A stretch of DNA of 64,000 bases from Aspergillus flavus (Eukaryota; Ascomycota; Eurotiomycetes; Eurotiales; Aspergillaceae), in NCBI RefSeq assembly GCF_009017415.1, contig NC_092408.1:2852001-2916000 (forward strand), read 5' to 3'. Position 1 is the first letter of the stretch, and each line of letters begins with the position of its first letter. Below, one piece after another: positions 34,259-46,582 of this stretch. The notes under the pieces were generated by a model. The model had not been told where the DNA came from, did not search any database, and saw only the letters and a program-made list of their open reading frames with translations. The position numbers and the translations under genes were made by a program.

Positions 34259-35062
34259 TTAGAATAAGGACCCGCGTCTGCCAATGCGCGATTCATCTTC
34301 CAGCCTAGCCGCAAGCCCTTTGAGTTCATCCTCAGTTGATCCTGGGTCCGCGTCTTCTTGAGCGGCAGAAACTTCAAAGTCAAATAGCTTCACACCCTCC
34401 TCTGTTACCAAGAAATTGTACTTATTAAGGTCCCCGTGAACGATTCCATGTTCGTGAAGCAGACGAACAGTTTCCGTGCAGTCTTTGAGATCCTGTATAC
34501 CCGGGGTTCTACCCGAAATCTCCTCCATTAGAAAGCCAATTGTTCGATCCTTAGTTTCCTCGTACACAAAGCCGATGAACTTCGGACAAAATGAAAAACC
34601 AGACTCCATTAGCTTAGAATATACAGAGACTTCATGTTGTAGAGATCGGATCTCGTGTTTAAACCGTGCAATCTTTAGCACCCATGTCTCATCACCATGC
34701 CTTACCCGAGAAAGACGGTAGCTGATCCTGGATACTGTAGTGAGATCTAGGATGTTGACAAATATAGCAGAAGGATGGTTCAGCTGTCCGAGATCTAACC
34801 CGTGTGGCGGAAACTCGTCTGGACTGCTTTCAATACCCTGCGCGGTATTTCGTACAGTGAGGGTCTTCCATTTATCATTCCACTTCGGAATGTTTTGCAG
34901 CTTCGCAAGAACCAGGAAGCCATCTGTTCTATAATCGGGCGGGAGTATACCCCCATCGAGGACGGAAACATATACAATTCGTGAATTTCTCCGAATTCGG
35001 TATAAGAAATCATTTTCCTCGAGATCCAGAGACAGTACTTCCTCCTTCACATCATTAGTCAT
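34259..35062 (-). CDS. Protein kinase-like protein (atypical fungal family)
   Basis: Intronless, 267 residues. A 90-residue N-terminal segment without known domain precedes a compact kinase-like fold. WVLKIAR supplies the ATP-binding lysine, HEVSVYSKL the alpha-C glutamate, GFLMEEI the hinge, HGDLNKYNFLV the catalytic loop with Asp and Asn, and VKLFDFEVS the metal-binding Asp. DFG is replaced by DFE and HRD by HGD, as in the small RIO/Bud32-like and APH-like fungal families. The core is much shorter than a canonical eukaryotic kinase and lacks the activation segment and C-lobe helices. Phosphotransfer is plausible because the key residues remain, but the substrate is unknown. Confidence 0.8.
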   Translation of the reverse strand: MTNDVKEEVLSLDLEENDFLYRIRRNSRIVYVSVLDGGILPPDYRTDGFLVLAKLQNIPKWNDKWKTLTVRNTAQGIESSPDEFPPHGLDLGQLNHPSAIFVNILDLTTVSRISYRLSRVRHGDETWVLKIARFKHEIRSLQHEVSVYSKLMESGFSFCPKFIGFVYEETKDRTIGFLMEEISGRTPGIQDLKDCTETVRLLHEHGIVHGDLNKYNFLVTEEGVKLFDFEVSAAQEDADPGSTEDELKGLAARLEDESRIGRRGSLF

Positions 35063-36613
35063 GTTTCATCTATCGGGGCAGCTTTAGAAACCCTCTCACA
35101 TCATAAGGTACTTCTGTGGCTGACCAACCAAGTGCAGGTAGGGGTAGGAGTGAGCTGACACCCTGGGCAATAGATGACATTAAAAGCCAGAACGCACGCC
35201 ATATCTGCCATCGAAACGGATGCGACATGCCAGGCATACTGAGAGACTTTTCCTTGTATGATGATATTTTGGTCGTGTATTGTCCACTTCGATTGTTTCC
35301 GTCGTTCTGATCTTTGAGCTGCTTGAGTCTCGGAGTCTACGACCCAGCTACATTACACCTCAGCTGGAGCCGGAAATACACTTCTGCCGAGGTCTCACTT
35401 CTTTTGGTTGCTCTTCTGAGACACGAACTCTATCTTACCCACTATCCTTCTACCAGCGATTTGTGATTATAACTTACACATACACATGATGGGTAATCAC
35501 AGATGGTGGATACTTACGTGCCTTTAGCCTCTAGTTAACTTCCCGCCCCCTTCTGCTTGCTCTTATTCTGTTCAATAGGAGCATCAAAACCTGTACGACG
35601 CGAGATATCTCGATTTCATGCACAACCATACTGCCAATACATCTACCAATCGTATCAACAGTAGACTGAGACCCATAGGCGACACAAAGGACCCACTACC
35701 CCTCGAAAAGATTTGCAAAGTAACCGGGTTACCAAAGGATTGACAGCATCTCACCTGAACTCCACGGTGACTGAGTTCCTGGGATTATGCTTACCCACCT
35801 CAAGCGGTCCCTTGGCTTTGTCACAACAAGCCACACCTGACACAGTCTGAGTGTTCGTGACTCAGGTCTCGGCCAAAATCGCTGACCAGGTTTGGCTGGT
35901 GTTTCGGGTTTTTCATTGTTCCTACGATTTACAAGGTGGTGCTACGCTCGACTTCAGTGAGTGTGACAAGGGGCCTTGCTGCTATGATGAGGTTGGGTTA
36001 CTCGACGGTGTATCGGCGTGGGGTAGGCTGTCTCTAGCCTTAGCTGATGGATAAGATATGCTAAGTATCGAATAACTCCCAAATGGATAATGGAATGTTA
36101 TCAAAGGCGTACACGGTATTGTTTAAACCATGGCTTGACTACCCCCAAAACACTCAAGCTGAGAAGAGCTCTATGTAGCAGTACATAGCGTAGCCGAATA
36201 GTTTTGGTAAGGGTTTAAAGTTAGACTGGGTTAAACAAATTTGAATCAAATAAGTCTATGATAAAGATCATCGGCTAGCAATGCACTATCATAATGTGTT
36301 GCTATCGCAGCACATTATAGCCCGACGCGGTATCATTGGGGTTTTGTAAGAGCTTATTAAGAATATTTTGGCCAGTTATTAGATGTCCGAAGTTGAAAAG
36401 GTAAGAGATGGCACAATCCCTGTAAGCAAGAAGATTAAAACTCACTTGGGTAGTGTAAGAGAAGGCGTGGGATGAACTAGATAAAAGGAACACGATGCTG
36501 AATATACGCGGAATATAGCAGACAGGTAACATTAATTTACAAACCTCTTCCTCAAAGGTTCAATCAATCATCAGATTCTTATTAGCGAGTCTGAAAAGAA
36601 TAAACCGAATCCT
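35063..36613. other. 1.5-kb intergenic region
   Basis: No supported gene. Several 60-76-codon frames lack family similarity and splice partners. Confidence 0.45.
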
Positions 36614-36892
36614 CTAGAGGCGCAGCAACATGTGGTCATGGCCATGCTCCGTCACCCAGACTTCACTGCCATTTTTGAAGTCAAATCTAAACTCTTTCCT
36701 GTCCTTAAGCTGAAAGTTGAGCTTAAGTCCATCCTTCAGATTCCCATAAGCGGGTCCTGCGCTGATACCGTTGTCTTCCACAGTCGCAGAAATAGTGAGA
36801 TCATCGCACACTACATAACCGTGAGTCTGTCCCCCCGTCAGTTAATGAGGCCCAAAAGCTTGGTAAAGGTGTCTTACATGATTCAGATACAT
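36614..36892 (-). CDS. Small beta-rich hypothetical protein (75 aa, two exons)
   Basis: A tiny first exon of 15 bases (36892-36878, encoding MYLNH) joins the main exon 36826-36614 across a 51-nt intron with GTAAGA donor, TTAACTGAC branch point and GGACAG acceptor. The frame is open throughout. The product alternates polar and hydrophobic residues (DLTISATVED, LKLNFQLKDRKEFRFDF, SEVWVTE), which suggests a small beta-sandwich. A TTTTATACTTATA stretch upstream could be the core promoter. There is no signal peptide and no family I recognise. Confidence 0.45.
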
Positions 36893-37861
36893 AGAAAGTA
36901 TCAGTTGAAGTGGTAGTTGAGATATAAGTATAAAAACCTGCTAATTCTACTGTTTATCGCAACGCGAAAAAAGATGGGTCTGGATTACAGAATGCCTTTG
37001 ATTGGTTGATATAAACCAGAACATCCCCACATATGTCAACATATATCGCGTGATGGACTCCGTATGCAGCCGGCTGCATTTAGTGGAGGGCCTGAGGCAG
37101 GCACAATAGGCAGACTACAGTTCAGCTGGGGTGCCTTGAGGCCCAGAGGGTGCCTCAAGATCTTGTGTGGGCCGTCGGAAATAAGGACCCACGGCAGCAG
37201 GTTAAGTCATATGACTGCGCTCACCGCCCCTACCGTTTCCTAAAGAGGTTTGATTCGAGGCCTGTCAGCATCGCACCGTTTCGAATATCATCACTTTTTA
37301 GATGTTTTGATTTCATTGTTATTGAATAGCTTCAAAATTTGTTCATTTTATTAAACTGGTAGGAAAGCTAGGGGGGACTCCATATTGGTCATTAACCTGA
37401 TCCAAGTATCACAGAAGTTCTACTAATAATCCTCTCTTGTTCTTACCCCGCCTCGATCAGCATCCACCCCGTTTGTCTTACCGTAATTGCCCTTGGCCAT
37501 CAACTGGTCTGGAGTGTCTTACCAGCTTAATTACAAATTGAATGCCTTATCCTTATGACTCCAATGTAGAGACAGGATATATAGTTGAGCGGTAATGGTA
37601 CATGGTCAAGGATAATGCCTTCATGTCCCGAAATACTCGGGATTCAACACTATCGCTCATCAGGTTGATTACAGATATATGACACCGTGGCTTGCGACGA
37701 TGCTGGGAAGGCTGGTGCCAATACATTTATCACGCGCCAGTTCCCCTCTTCATATCCTTTCTAGATCCATTGCCAACGCAACCATTCTCGTGTTGTCCTC
37801 TGTTAAATGGTAGTTTGACGGAGATTTCGTTTCAACTCTTGAACACCACATCTGCGCTTAC
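36893..37861. other. Intergenic, divergent promoter region
   Basis: No supported coding frame. It separates the small protein gene from the P450. Confidence 0.5.
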
Positions 37862-39917
37862 ATGCTGGGAGTCGCAATGGAAGATACCTTTAACTTGACC
37901 GTCCTAGGTGGGGTTATTGTCCTGTACAGCTTAGGGCTGGTTATTTACCGATTGTATTTCTCTCCACTGGCAAAATTCCCAGGCTCTAAACTTGCCGCCG
38001 CGACGGGATGGTACGAGTTTTACTTCGATTACTGGATAGGTGGGAAATACGTGTTCGAGATTGAGCGGATGCATCAAGTATACGGTACATAAATGGTCCC
38101 GCGAAGGAACAAGAATAGGAAGAATAACATTCAGCATGGGTCAAGGCCCCATCATTAGAATTAACCCGCACGAGCTATCCATCCGCGATCCGGACTTCTA
38201 TAATGAAATCTATGTCACGGAAAGCAAACGTCGAAGCAACCACTATGATTTGTTCGCCCGAGGAATTGGAATGGACGGTATGAGTCTTCTATCCATGCGG
38301 AAAGGTAACTAAGGACGCGAGAGTAGAAAGCCACATCGTAACAGTCGATCACAACCTCCACCGCAAGCGAAGAAAACCTCTAGAGCCATTCTTCTCCCGA
38401 GCAGGCATTGCTCGGCTGGAGCCAGCACTTGTGGAGATGTCTCTGAAGCTTGAATCACGACTCCGCCAATACGAGGGGAAGCACACGGTGATCACGCTGG
38501 ATCATGCTTTCTCTGCCTTCTCAGGTGATATCATAAGACGGGTCTGTTTTAATAAGGATGATTTCGGAGATCTTTTTATGGATCATCCTGATTTTTCGCC
38601 AGATTGGTGGCTGTCTTTCTGTGTCTTGTGGCGGATAATATAGCTAACGGACATATTAGGTACAACCTCATCCACAACATCTTAAGACATTTCCCTGTGT
38701 TTACTGGGTTTCCTTTGATTGCCAGGTGAGTTGTATTGTATTTTCTTCATCTTCTTCCCGTTTTACGCAGTTCTTCAATGTACGCTGATACAGTGGGATA
38801 GGATTGTGACTTATATCCCTGAGTCCATCCTGCTCAAGGCCTTCCCTCAAGGCCAATCTCTAAATCGACTTAAGGATGTGCGTTTTCTCTCCCTCCTCAT
38901 TATGATTATATTAGGACAATATACGCGTGGCTGAAACTAAAATATATCCATACAGGTAGCCCTGCAGAGAATCACCCACGTCATGAACTCCAAAGCCACC
39001 GAACTCAAGGATACCCACCGCGAAGTCTCGCTTTTCCACCATATCGTCGAAAGTGATATGCCCGAGTCCGAACGGTCCCCCGAGCGCCTGGTCCAGGAAG
39101 CACAGGTTCTCCTGAGCGCGGGTACAGTCACCACTGCCCGCACAATTGCATTCGCCTCATTCTATATTCTTGCAAGATCGGAGATCAAGGCAAAATTACA
39201 GGCTGAATTGAGGGATGCGATGGACGGTTGGCCAGAAAAGGTTCCTACATTCATGGACCTAGAACGGTTGCAGTATCTTCAGGCCATTATTAAGGAGTCT
39301 CTCCGGTAATTTACTTTCCCATGGAATTAAAACTACTAAAAGTGGAAGAGAAATGAATGAGGATCTAACGACCAGGTCTGTACAGGTTGAGCTATGGCAT
39401 CATGCACCGTCTTCCTCGGGTCTCTCCTGACCTGCCAATTCAATACAAAGATTTTACAATCCCCATTGGGGTAAGTCACTTATCTACATTATTGATTCTA
39501 CCAATTATTAAACAGAATTAACAAACCAAACACTAGACCCCAGTCGGCATGTCCTCTTACTTCATGCACACAGACCCAACCGTCTACCCCGACCCCACGA
39601 CATTCCGCCCAGAGCGCTGGCTCGGTGCCATCGACCCAGCCATGCATCGGAACTACGTTCCCTTCACCCGTGGTTCAAGAAACTGTCTCGGAATGAAGTA
39701 TGCTCCCCCTTCCCCTGTCAAAGCAAACGAATAACTAATGCAAAGAAACAGTCTGGCCATGGCCGAGATTTCTCTCATTCTGGCTGTTCTCTACCGTCCC
39801 AATGGACTGAAGCTGGAGCTGTACGAGACGGATGAAACAGATGTGATGATAGCGCATGATTTCATGGTCCCCATGCCGAAGGTCACTTCTAAGGGTGTGA
39901 GGGTTTTGATACGGTGA
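37862..39917 (+). CDS. Cytochrome P450 monooxygenase
   Basis: Nine exons join in frame to 512 residues: 37862-38084, 38146-38277, 38327-38606, 38660-38725, 38802-38877, 38956-39305, 39386-39470, 39537-39697 and 39752-39917. An N-terminal membrane anchor ([20 protein letters not shown]) is followed by the proline hinge ([18 protein letters not shown]). The C-helix WxxxR position reads [14 protein letters not shown]. The I-helix has [11 protein letters not shown], the K-helix KESLR, then FRPERW and the haem loop [11 protein letters not shown]. The pattern fits the trichodiene-oxygenase-like CYP class found in fungal secondary metabolism. All key residues are present, so the enzyme is probably active in the ER membrane. 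No backbone enzyme gene lies directly beside it; the GGPPS is 7 kb away. The start could also be the Met six codons in. Confidence 0.9.
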
Positions 39918-40897
39918 TTGCCTGTAGGGTGATATTAGCTGGACTTTAGTCACGGCGTATGTACCTGCTTTCTCTCGCTTTGGTCGTGGAGTAGGAGAGC
40001 TTTGAGAGTGCGAGAAAGTACAATATTTGTTCGGCTTGGGATAACTCAATGAACCCGATAATCTGACTCTTCACATCTATATATACTCTTCCTCCCTCTC
40101 TTATCTCTTCTCTATTTTGCCTCTCTTGCCTCTCTTACCAAGTGTCAAGTAAATTGCAAAATCCAGAAAACAATACCTACCCAGTCCACACAACACATCC
40201 AAAACCCAAATTCGCAAAAATATACACAGTAAAACAACTAAACCCACCAAGAAGAATTCTGTCCAGCTCAGATAACAGGCTATACCGGTTCGCACAGTCT
40301 CGGTCAGCGATAGTAACACTGCTAGTAGGAGGTTAAAATTAACTACTCCGTACACGGTACAAGTACCCACTATGCTTCGTACTATTGTTAAGGAGATATT
40401 AATAGAGGGGATACTATGCATATTAATATAATAGAGATTTATATTAATTTGATTTAATTTATATTTGTTTTGGAAGCGTCTTTCCTTTCTTATATTGTCG
40501 TTAAGTGGGATTGTGGGTCTTGTGAGTAAATTTTTATCAGATAACCTATTTTTAAGCTGAAATTGGGCATTCACATAGAGAAATTGTTGTTTACCAGGGA
40601 AGATGTAGAAGGACCAATTGATTGAGCTTTCTTTGTCTAGAGATCAATAGAATTGACCCTAGAAGCTGGCTTATCGTACGTTTTTCGTGGGAAAAGTGTG
40701 GAATAAGGTAGTTGGCTACCAGCTCACACATGTACTGATTATAATACTCTGCGAGATGTTTATTGAATATGTTACTAGTCAAATATACATAGAAGAAATA
40801 GTGGCCTCGCCACAAAACAAATCACAGATCGGGCAATGTTGAGTAAAAGATGCCCCGATGGTTACAAATCCTCCGCTGGCTAATAGTACACGCCGGC
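39918..40897. other. AT-rich intergenic region between convergent genes
   Basis: No supported gene. A minus-strand frame at 40101-40574 is low-complexity and AT-driven. A TACTCCGTA motif is at 40344-40352. Confidence 0.5.
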
Positions 40898-43371
40898 TTA
40901 ATGGTCCAGCTTGAAACGGTCAAGGAACTTGAAAGTGCGAAGACCGTCCTTGATACCATCGACGAATCCACTAGTCACCGACTTGTCGACGTACACACCG
41001 TCGCGAGAAGTCTGGATACCGGCGTTCTTGAGCGCAGTAGCGGCGCTGCCGACGGCACCAACAGGCTTTCCGAAACGGAATCCATCGATGACAATCTGCA
41101 GGGGCCGGCCGGCCGGGAACAGAGTGGACGAGGAGGTGGCATTGCTAGGCGCAGTGAAGGAGAAAGTAGAGAAGAGACCCTCAGCGCCGGGCGCGACGAC
41201 CACAGCATCGAACTGGATGGCATCCGATCCGGAGTAAGTCTGATCAACGCCGTCGGACAGACGCTCCGCAACGACGACAACATCAACGCCGTCCTCAGAA
41301 AGCTGCTTGCTGAGCTCAGAGGCTGCCTCGATGGAGGCAGGGGTCTCAACCGAAGCCAGGAAGCCAACCTTCAGTCCATCGAGCTTCTTCAGCTTCTGTC
41401 CGAAAGTGCCAACGTCAGTGGTCTTGTTGTTGTGGTAGTAGGTCGGGTCAGCCTCAGGCTCCTCAACGCCGATAGCGCGAGCGACGCGGCGGGCGAGGTC
41501 GTTGGACACGCGGTTCAGCTGGATGATGACATTGTTGCGTACGACCGAGCTCTTGACGTTGGAGTTCTCAAAACGAATAGCATCGACGACGAACTGCTGT
41601 TCGGCGGGAGTAAGTGAGTTGTAGAACAGACGCGGCTGCGACCAGACGTCCTCGAAGGACGGGCTGACGGCACGGGTGAAACGGCCAGTAGACTCGCGTC
41701 CAGGAGCCGTGAAGAAACCCTTGCCCACAGTCTGGTTGGCCTGCTTAGGAGAGCCCTTGTTGAGGGTGTTCGGAGAGTAGGCGTTGGGGTTCAGGGGGAT
41801 GAACATCTGGCCTAAATGGGGTTAGCATCCTACACCGATATACACATAGAACGGGTCCTCAAAGAGGCTTTACCGGCTCCATCGCGGTTGTTGTTGTGCA
41901 CAGGCACGCGAGGCTGGTTGATGGGCAGCTGCTCGAAGTTGGGTCCGCCGTGACGGTTCAACTGGGTGTCGAGGTACGAAAAGAGACGGCCCTGGAGAAG
42001 AGGATCCTCGGTGAAGTCAACACCACGGACGATGTGGCCAGGTTGGAACTACAACATTCGTGAGTCACTGGTCAAAGAACGACAACAATACTTAGTCAGA
42101 GCTCCATACCATGACCTGCTCAGTCTCGGCAAAGTAGTTGCGAGGGTTGCGGTTGAGAGTCATCTTGCCCAGCTTGGTGATTGGCACGTATTCCTCGGGG
42201 ACGATCTTGGTGGGATCAAACAGATCGAAGCCAAACTTCAGCTGGTCTTCCTCATCCATGATTTGAACACCGAGCTACAAAATTAGTACGCTGGATTGAA
42301 GGATGGCCGAAAACACTCACCTCCCACTCAGGGTATCTGCCCGCCTCGATCGCTTCGAAGAGATCCTGGCGCATGAAGTCGGGGTTCTTGCCAGAGACCT
42401 GCTGCGCTTCTTCCCAGACCATGCTGGCCTTACCCTGCAGGGACTTCCAGTGGAACTTGACGAGCTTGGAGTCACCGTTGTCAGTGACGAAGCGGAAGGT
42501 GTGGATACCAAAGCCATCGACGTGGCGAAGAGAGCGCGGGATACCATGGCCGGACATGGCCCAGAGCAGGGTGTGCAGGGAACTGGGCTGCTGGCTGAAG
42601 AAGTCCCAAGCAGAGTCATGGGCAGTGGCAGCCTGAGGGATCTCATTGTCACCACGAGGCTTGACAGCGTGGATGAGATCAGGGAAAAGAATAGCGTCCT
42701 GGATGAAGAAGACGGGAATGTTGTTGCCAACAATATCTGTGATTCGAATTAGTTAAATGAAAACTCCATGTGGAGGAAAAATTGTTTATGAATTGGACAT
42801 ACCGAAGTTACCCTCATCAGTGTAGAAACGAGTCGCAAAGCCATGAACATCGCGAGCCAAATCCGAACTACCACGGCTACCCGCGACAGTCGAGAATCGC
42901 ACGAAAACCGGAGTCTCCTTGCCCTCAGCTCCAAGGAACGAGGCAGCAGTGATGTTAGAGTAGTCACCGTACGAGGTGAAGACACCATGGGCACCAACAC
43001 CGCGAGCGTGGACTGCACGTTCAGGAACCTGTTACTAGAGATCAGCCAAATCCCATTCACATTCCATATCATATAGTATTCCCCCATACACGTTCGTGAT
43101 CGAAGCGCTGGATCTTCTGTCGGAAGATGAAATCCTCCAGCAATGTCGGGCCGCGGTCTCCGACTTGAAGGCTGTTCTGATCCTCAATAGGGCCGCCCAC
43201 GTCGGAGGTCAGGAATGTGTCATTGTCGGCCATATAGTACTGGGACAAGAATTCCTCTGTCGCGGCGGTGGCATCGTTGGTTCCTGTGTCGCGACGTTCA
43301 AGCTCACCGGTCATGTACGGACACGCCGCACTGGCAATGCCAATGACGCTGGCAAGGGAGAGGGCGCGCAT
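40898..43371 (-). CDS. catB: Secreted large-subunit catalase (CatB type)
   Basis: Six exons join in frame to 725 residues: 43371-43090, 43028-42803, 42736-42321, 42274-42110, 42048-41874 and 41811-40898. A signal peptide ([11 protein letters not shown]) and a pro-region with an RR site precede the catalase core. [15 protein letters not shown] supplies the catalytic His, [15 protein letters not shown] and [15 protein letters not shown] are family signatures, and [11 protein letters not shown] contains the distal Asn. The proximal haem Tyr is in [14 protein letters not shown]. After residue 540 comes the flavodoxin-like C-terminal domain ([35 protein letters not shown]) that defines clade 2 large catalases. 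It destroys H2O2, probably in the wall or medium. Length and intron pattern match Aspergillus CatB/Cat1. Confidence 0.96.
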
Positions 43372-43560
43372 CGTGTTGCTAACTGTTAAGTGTCAACACA
43401 AATAAGCAACAGCCAAAGGGATTTGGTGGTGAGCGGGAAAGAAGGGCAGGAAGGGGAGGGGAAAATGCAAGGAACTTATAGAACTCACCAATTCGCAGTG
43501 GGATGATCAGCACTCGGGGAAGAGAAGAGAAGTTCCTGGCTTGCAGGTACACTTGCGAGG

Positions 43561-43576
43561 TACTTATATGCACGTG
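43561..43576 (-). promoter_or_regulatory. Catalase TATA box and adjacent CACGTG E-box
   Basis: On the minus strand, TATAAGTA (43568-43561) lies about 190 bp before the catalase ATG, with a palindromic CACGTG (43571-43576) immediately upstream. E-boxes can bind bHLH factors. A regulatory role is inferred from position only. Confidence 0.4.
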
Positions 43577-45321
43577 CAGATCGTTTAATTAAGCAGCCAA
43601 GGAATTCATTCGCATCCCAAGACAGGAAGGTACGTAAGGTATCTCCTCCTAGACGCCAGTCGTAGCCCCAATCGGACAAAAGCACCTGTTGCTTACTCGA
43701 ACATGAAAGCCTAGAAAAAAAACGATGTGATACGGGTGGAGCTGTCTTAGGCTACTGGGTCTTGCTCTCTAGTATGGCGATAGAAGGGGACCTGTTATTG
43801 ACCTACAGCCACAGTGATGCAGTCTCAAACGCCCATTCGTCGGGAGGATTGGCAGATCCATTCTTGGCGAATCGAATAAAGGAGATAAAATGCATAACCG
43901 GCATAATCGGACACGGTAGGGTGGATACGACCGAACGCAGAAGCCTGAAAACCCAATAATTGGTATGAGAGAAAGCTTTTTTCCCTGGGTGATATCACAA
44001 ATCCCCAGCCTCCCACTGGATTGGTGTCATGATCGCGAAGCTCGACGAAGTGCAGCAAGCATAGTGGCCTGACATATCGACAAGGTCTCGGCTCGCGATG
44101 CTTGGTAATAGAATGTCACTAGTCGGATAGCTTCAGATGCTCCACCGATTAATAAGATGAGAATGTTGACTGGTTTCTTGGCAGCATCCCCCCAGCAAGT
44201 CGCTTCGATGATCAATACCTCTGTGCATTTTCGCTCGGTTGCAACCACCATCTTATTCAGAATTTTGGCCTAGAACAAGGGAGGTTTTTCCTGTTTGATC
44301 GCCCCTTGCGTGGGTCGGCGAAGACGGGCCTCATCCCGATCTGATGCCAGAGACGTTTCGAGAATATTGGCTGGATCACTTTCTCCTGAATTTAATCTAT
44401 CAAATGCAAAACTCCGTGTAAATCGAAGTCCTGTAATGCGACAACCCTGGGTATGATACTCCGTAGACTGTGATCCTCTCGCATATGCACTCAGTCCCGT
44501 GCAAGGATAGCCCTAATAGAATATCGCTCCCGTTCCCCTCTCGACCATGCAACTACTTGCGTTGATAGCTAATAAAAGAGCTAACTCCCACGTCCTCCCC
44601 TGCTGTTCTGTTGGTTAGTAATTAAAAGACATACTTAATTCTATATATAAACAGAACTACTGCAGTGCAACTGCATTATCACACCGTCTCCATCGTGCCG
44701 TCCACCTCCCCATCCGTTCATTCCTGTCCAGATCCCCGGTGCATACATGCAAGGATACGATAATAACTCAAATATTCCTTCCAAAATTAATCCATCTATG
44801 GCGCAGTCCACCTCCCGGCCGAGTCCAACGGCCTATGACGACAGCACATGGCGTGAGATCCTGGCCTGATTGTCAGCCAAGGCGGCGGCTATTTTTCCCA
44901 GCTATGAATGTGGGACGTGAGACGATGTGCTCGGCCTTGCATATAGTCTTTTGACGGCGTCCTTCGCCTGTTATTTCAGTTCAATATTGTACTTTTATCC
45001 CGGCCTTTGGCATGGCAGAGATCAATCTCCTTCTCTTTGCCAAGCAACCCCCGCTCCTTGGCAGCTGGTGAAATTGTCGACATGCATCCAAACGTCCATG
45101 CTAATTAGATACTACTGACGAGCACTAAAAGCTTCCCCGCGCCTCTGGCAGGGATAGTTGAAGTGATTAGACTCCGAACGGGCGCGTTCCCACCCAATGC
45201 GACCGGTGGCCTTCCTTCGGCTAGACAATTCAAACTCAGTGATAATATCAAGACTATATACACTACAGTACATCGTTTTCACACCAATCATAGATCGCTA
45301 ATATGTACTCCATACGGTCGA
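43577..45321. other. 1.7-kb intergenic region
   Basis: Upstream of catalase and downstream of quercetinase. No supported gene. A TACTCCGTA motif is at 44457-44465. Confidence 0.5.
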
Positions 45322-46489
45322 TCAATAACGTGGAAAAGTCGGATATCCCCAGTCCTTCCCCTCGGCAATCAACTGCTGGTTAAGTCCATCCTGACCAGCA
45401 TTGACGGACAACACCTTCGCATATGATCCTTCCGTCCAATAGCTATACGACACCGTTGCAGGCACAAAGGCCACATCGCCCATCTCTAGCTGAGCAACTG
45501 GATAGTCGCCGATCTGAATTTGAACTGATCCTTCCAGGACTTCAAACGCTGTGGCTCCGACTGTGGACCACGTCGGGGCCGAACTCGACGTCCGCTGCCG
45601 GCTCAAAATAATGGTCGACAGGGTGAAGTTCGTATCCTGTGCCTGGCTATTGGTAACCAGCGGCTGGATAATCTGGTAGGCTCCGTGCTTGGAGTTGAGG
45701 TACTTCGGGCCATAGTTGTTGGCGATGAAGTAGGGCTTTCCCGGCTCGCCGAGGGAGGCGTCTTCTGTGTGCCAGCCCTCATCCGACGGGGCAGAGCCAT
45801 TGACGAAGTCCCGACGCGGCTCGAAAGAGAGCTGAGCGTAGACATCAAATGATTCGAGACCGGAAATCCCGCTAGCGTCCGGTCCGGTAGCCGAAGAATC
45901 ATTGGACGCCTGTGGGACATAGGGTGTGTTGGTGGCGGAGGTATAGTTGGTGCCGAGGGTGTAGAAGAGGTCCCTACAAATATCCTGGTTAGCTCCTTGT
46001 CCTTATCATCCATTTTCCTCCCATCGGAGGCTTCTAGACTCACTCAAAACCGCCCGGGGAGATCACTCCAACCATCTCTGTGTCCGGGTCTAAGATCTGG
46101 AAGGTGTGCGTGGTATTCCTCGGTACCGATCCATAATCACCCTGTGTCAACAACCGTCCCTGTTGTTCCTCCTCGCCATACTGCGCCCACAGCTGGAAGC
46201 GACCCTTGAAATTGAAGAAGTTCTCGTAGTGCTTCTGGTGGATATGCGGGAGCACTCCGAGACTGCCGCTGTAGGGGGCGTTGGTGCTCATCAACGTAAA
46301 CGCATAGTCGGAGGATGGTCCGGTAACCGGGAAGCGGTAGAGCTGGCTGCCAATCGTGACTGCATGGGAGTTGGCGTAATGAGGGATGATATATGGCCGA
46401 GGAGAGGACGGGGCGTTCTCGAGGTAGAGATCCGACACAGATTGGGAAGCCGCCAGGGGCAACAAGCCCGCTAGGAGAAGGAGATTCAT
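45322..46489 (-). CDS. Quercetin 2,3-dioxygenase (bicupin), secreted
   Basis: Two exons (46489-46044 and 45973-45322) join across a 70-nt intron with a GTGAGT donor and TTGTAG acceptor, giving 365 residues, close to the 350 of Aspergillus japonicus quercetinase. A signal peptide (MNLLLLAGLLPLAASQ) starts the protein. The N-terminal cupin has PHIHQKHYENFFNFKG, giving the two His and the Glu copper ligands, and NTTHTF, giving the third His. The C-terminal cupin contains AFEVLEGSVQIQIGDYP and GDVAFVPATVSY without a full ligand set, as expected for this family. The enzyme opens the flavonol C-ring with O2 and releases CO. A TATAAG lies about 90 bp upstream. Confidence 0.92.
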
Positions 46490-46576
46490 TATGGTCGGCG
46501 GTCTTTAGGTTGGATTTGGCGTAGATATTACCTTCGAGTCCATTCTCCAGGAACCGTCGGGCCATTGACAATTCTA

Positions 46577-46582
46577 CTTATA
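46577..46582 (-). promoter_or_regulatory. TATA-like box of quercetinase gene
   Basis: TATAAG on the minus strand, about 90 bp before the ATG. An ATG at 46564-46566 between it and the start could act as a short upstream frame if included in the transcript. Confidence 0.35.

Noticed and set aside
40101..40574. Minus-strand 157-codon frame
   Set aside because: Composition reflects AT-rich, low-complexity DNA (Ile/Asn/Leu runs). No domain.
40850..41617. Plus-strand frame of 255 codons over the catalase C-terminal domain
   Set aside because: Antisense to a conserved catalase exon and without any recognisable fold.
42303..42752. Plus-strand frame of 149 codons over catalase exon three
   Set aside because: Antisense shadow of highly conserved catalase sequence.
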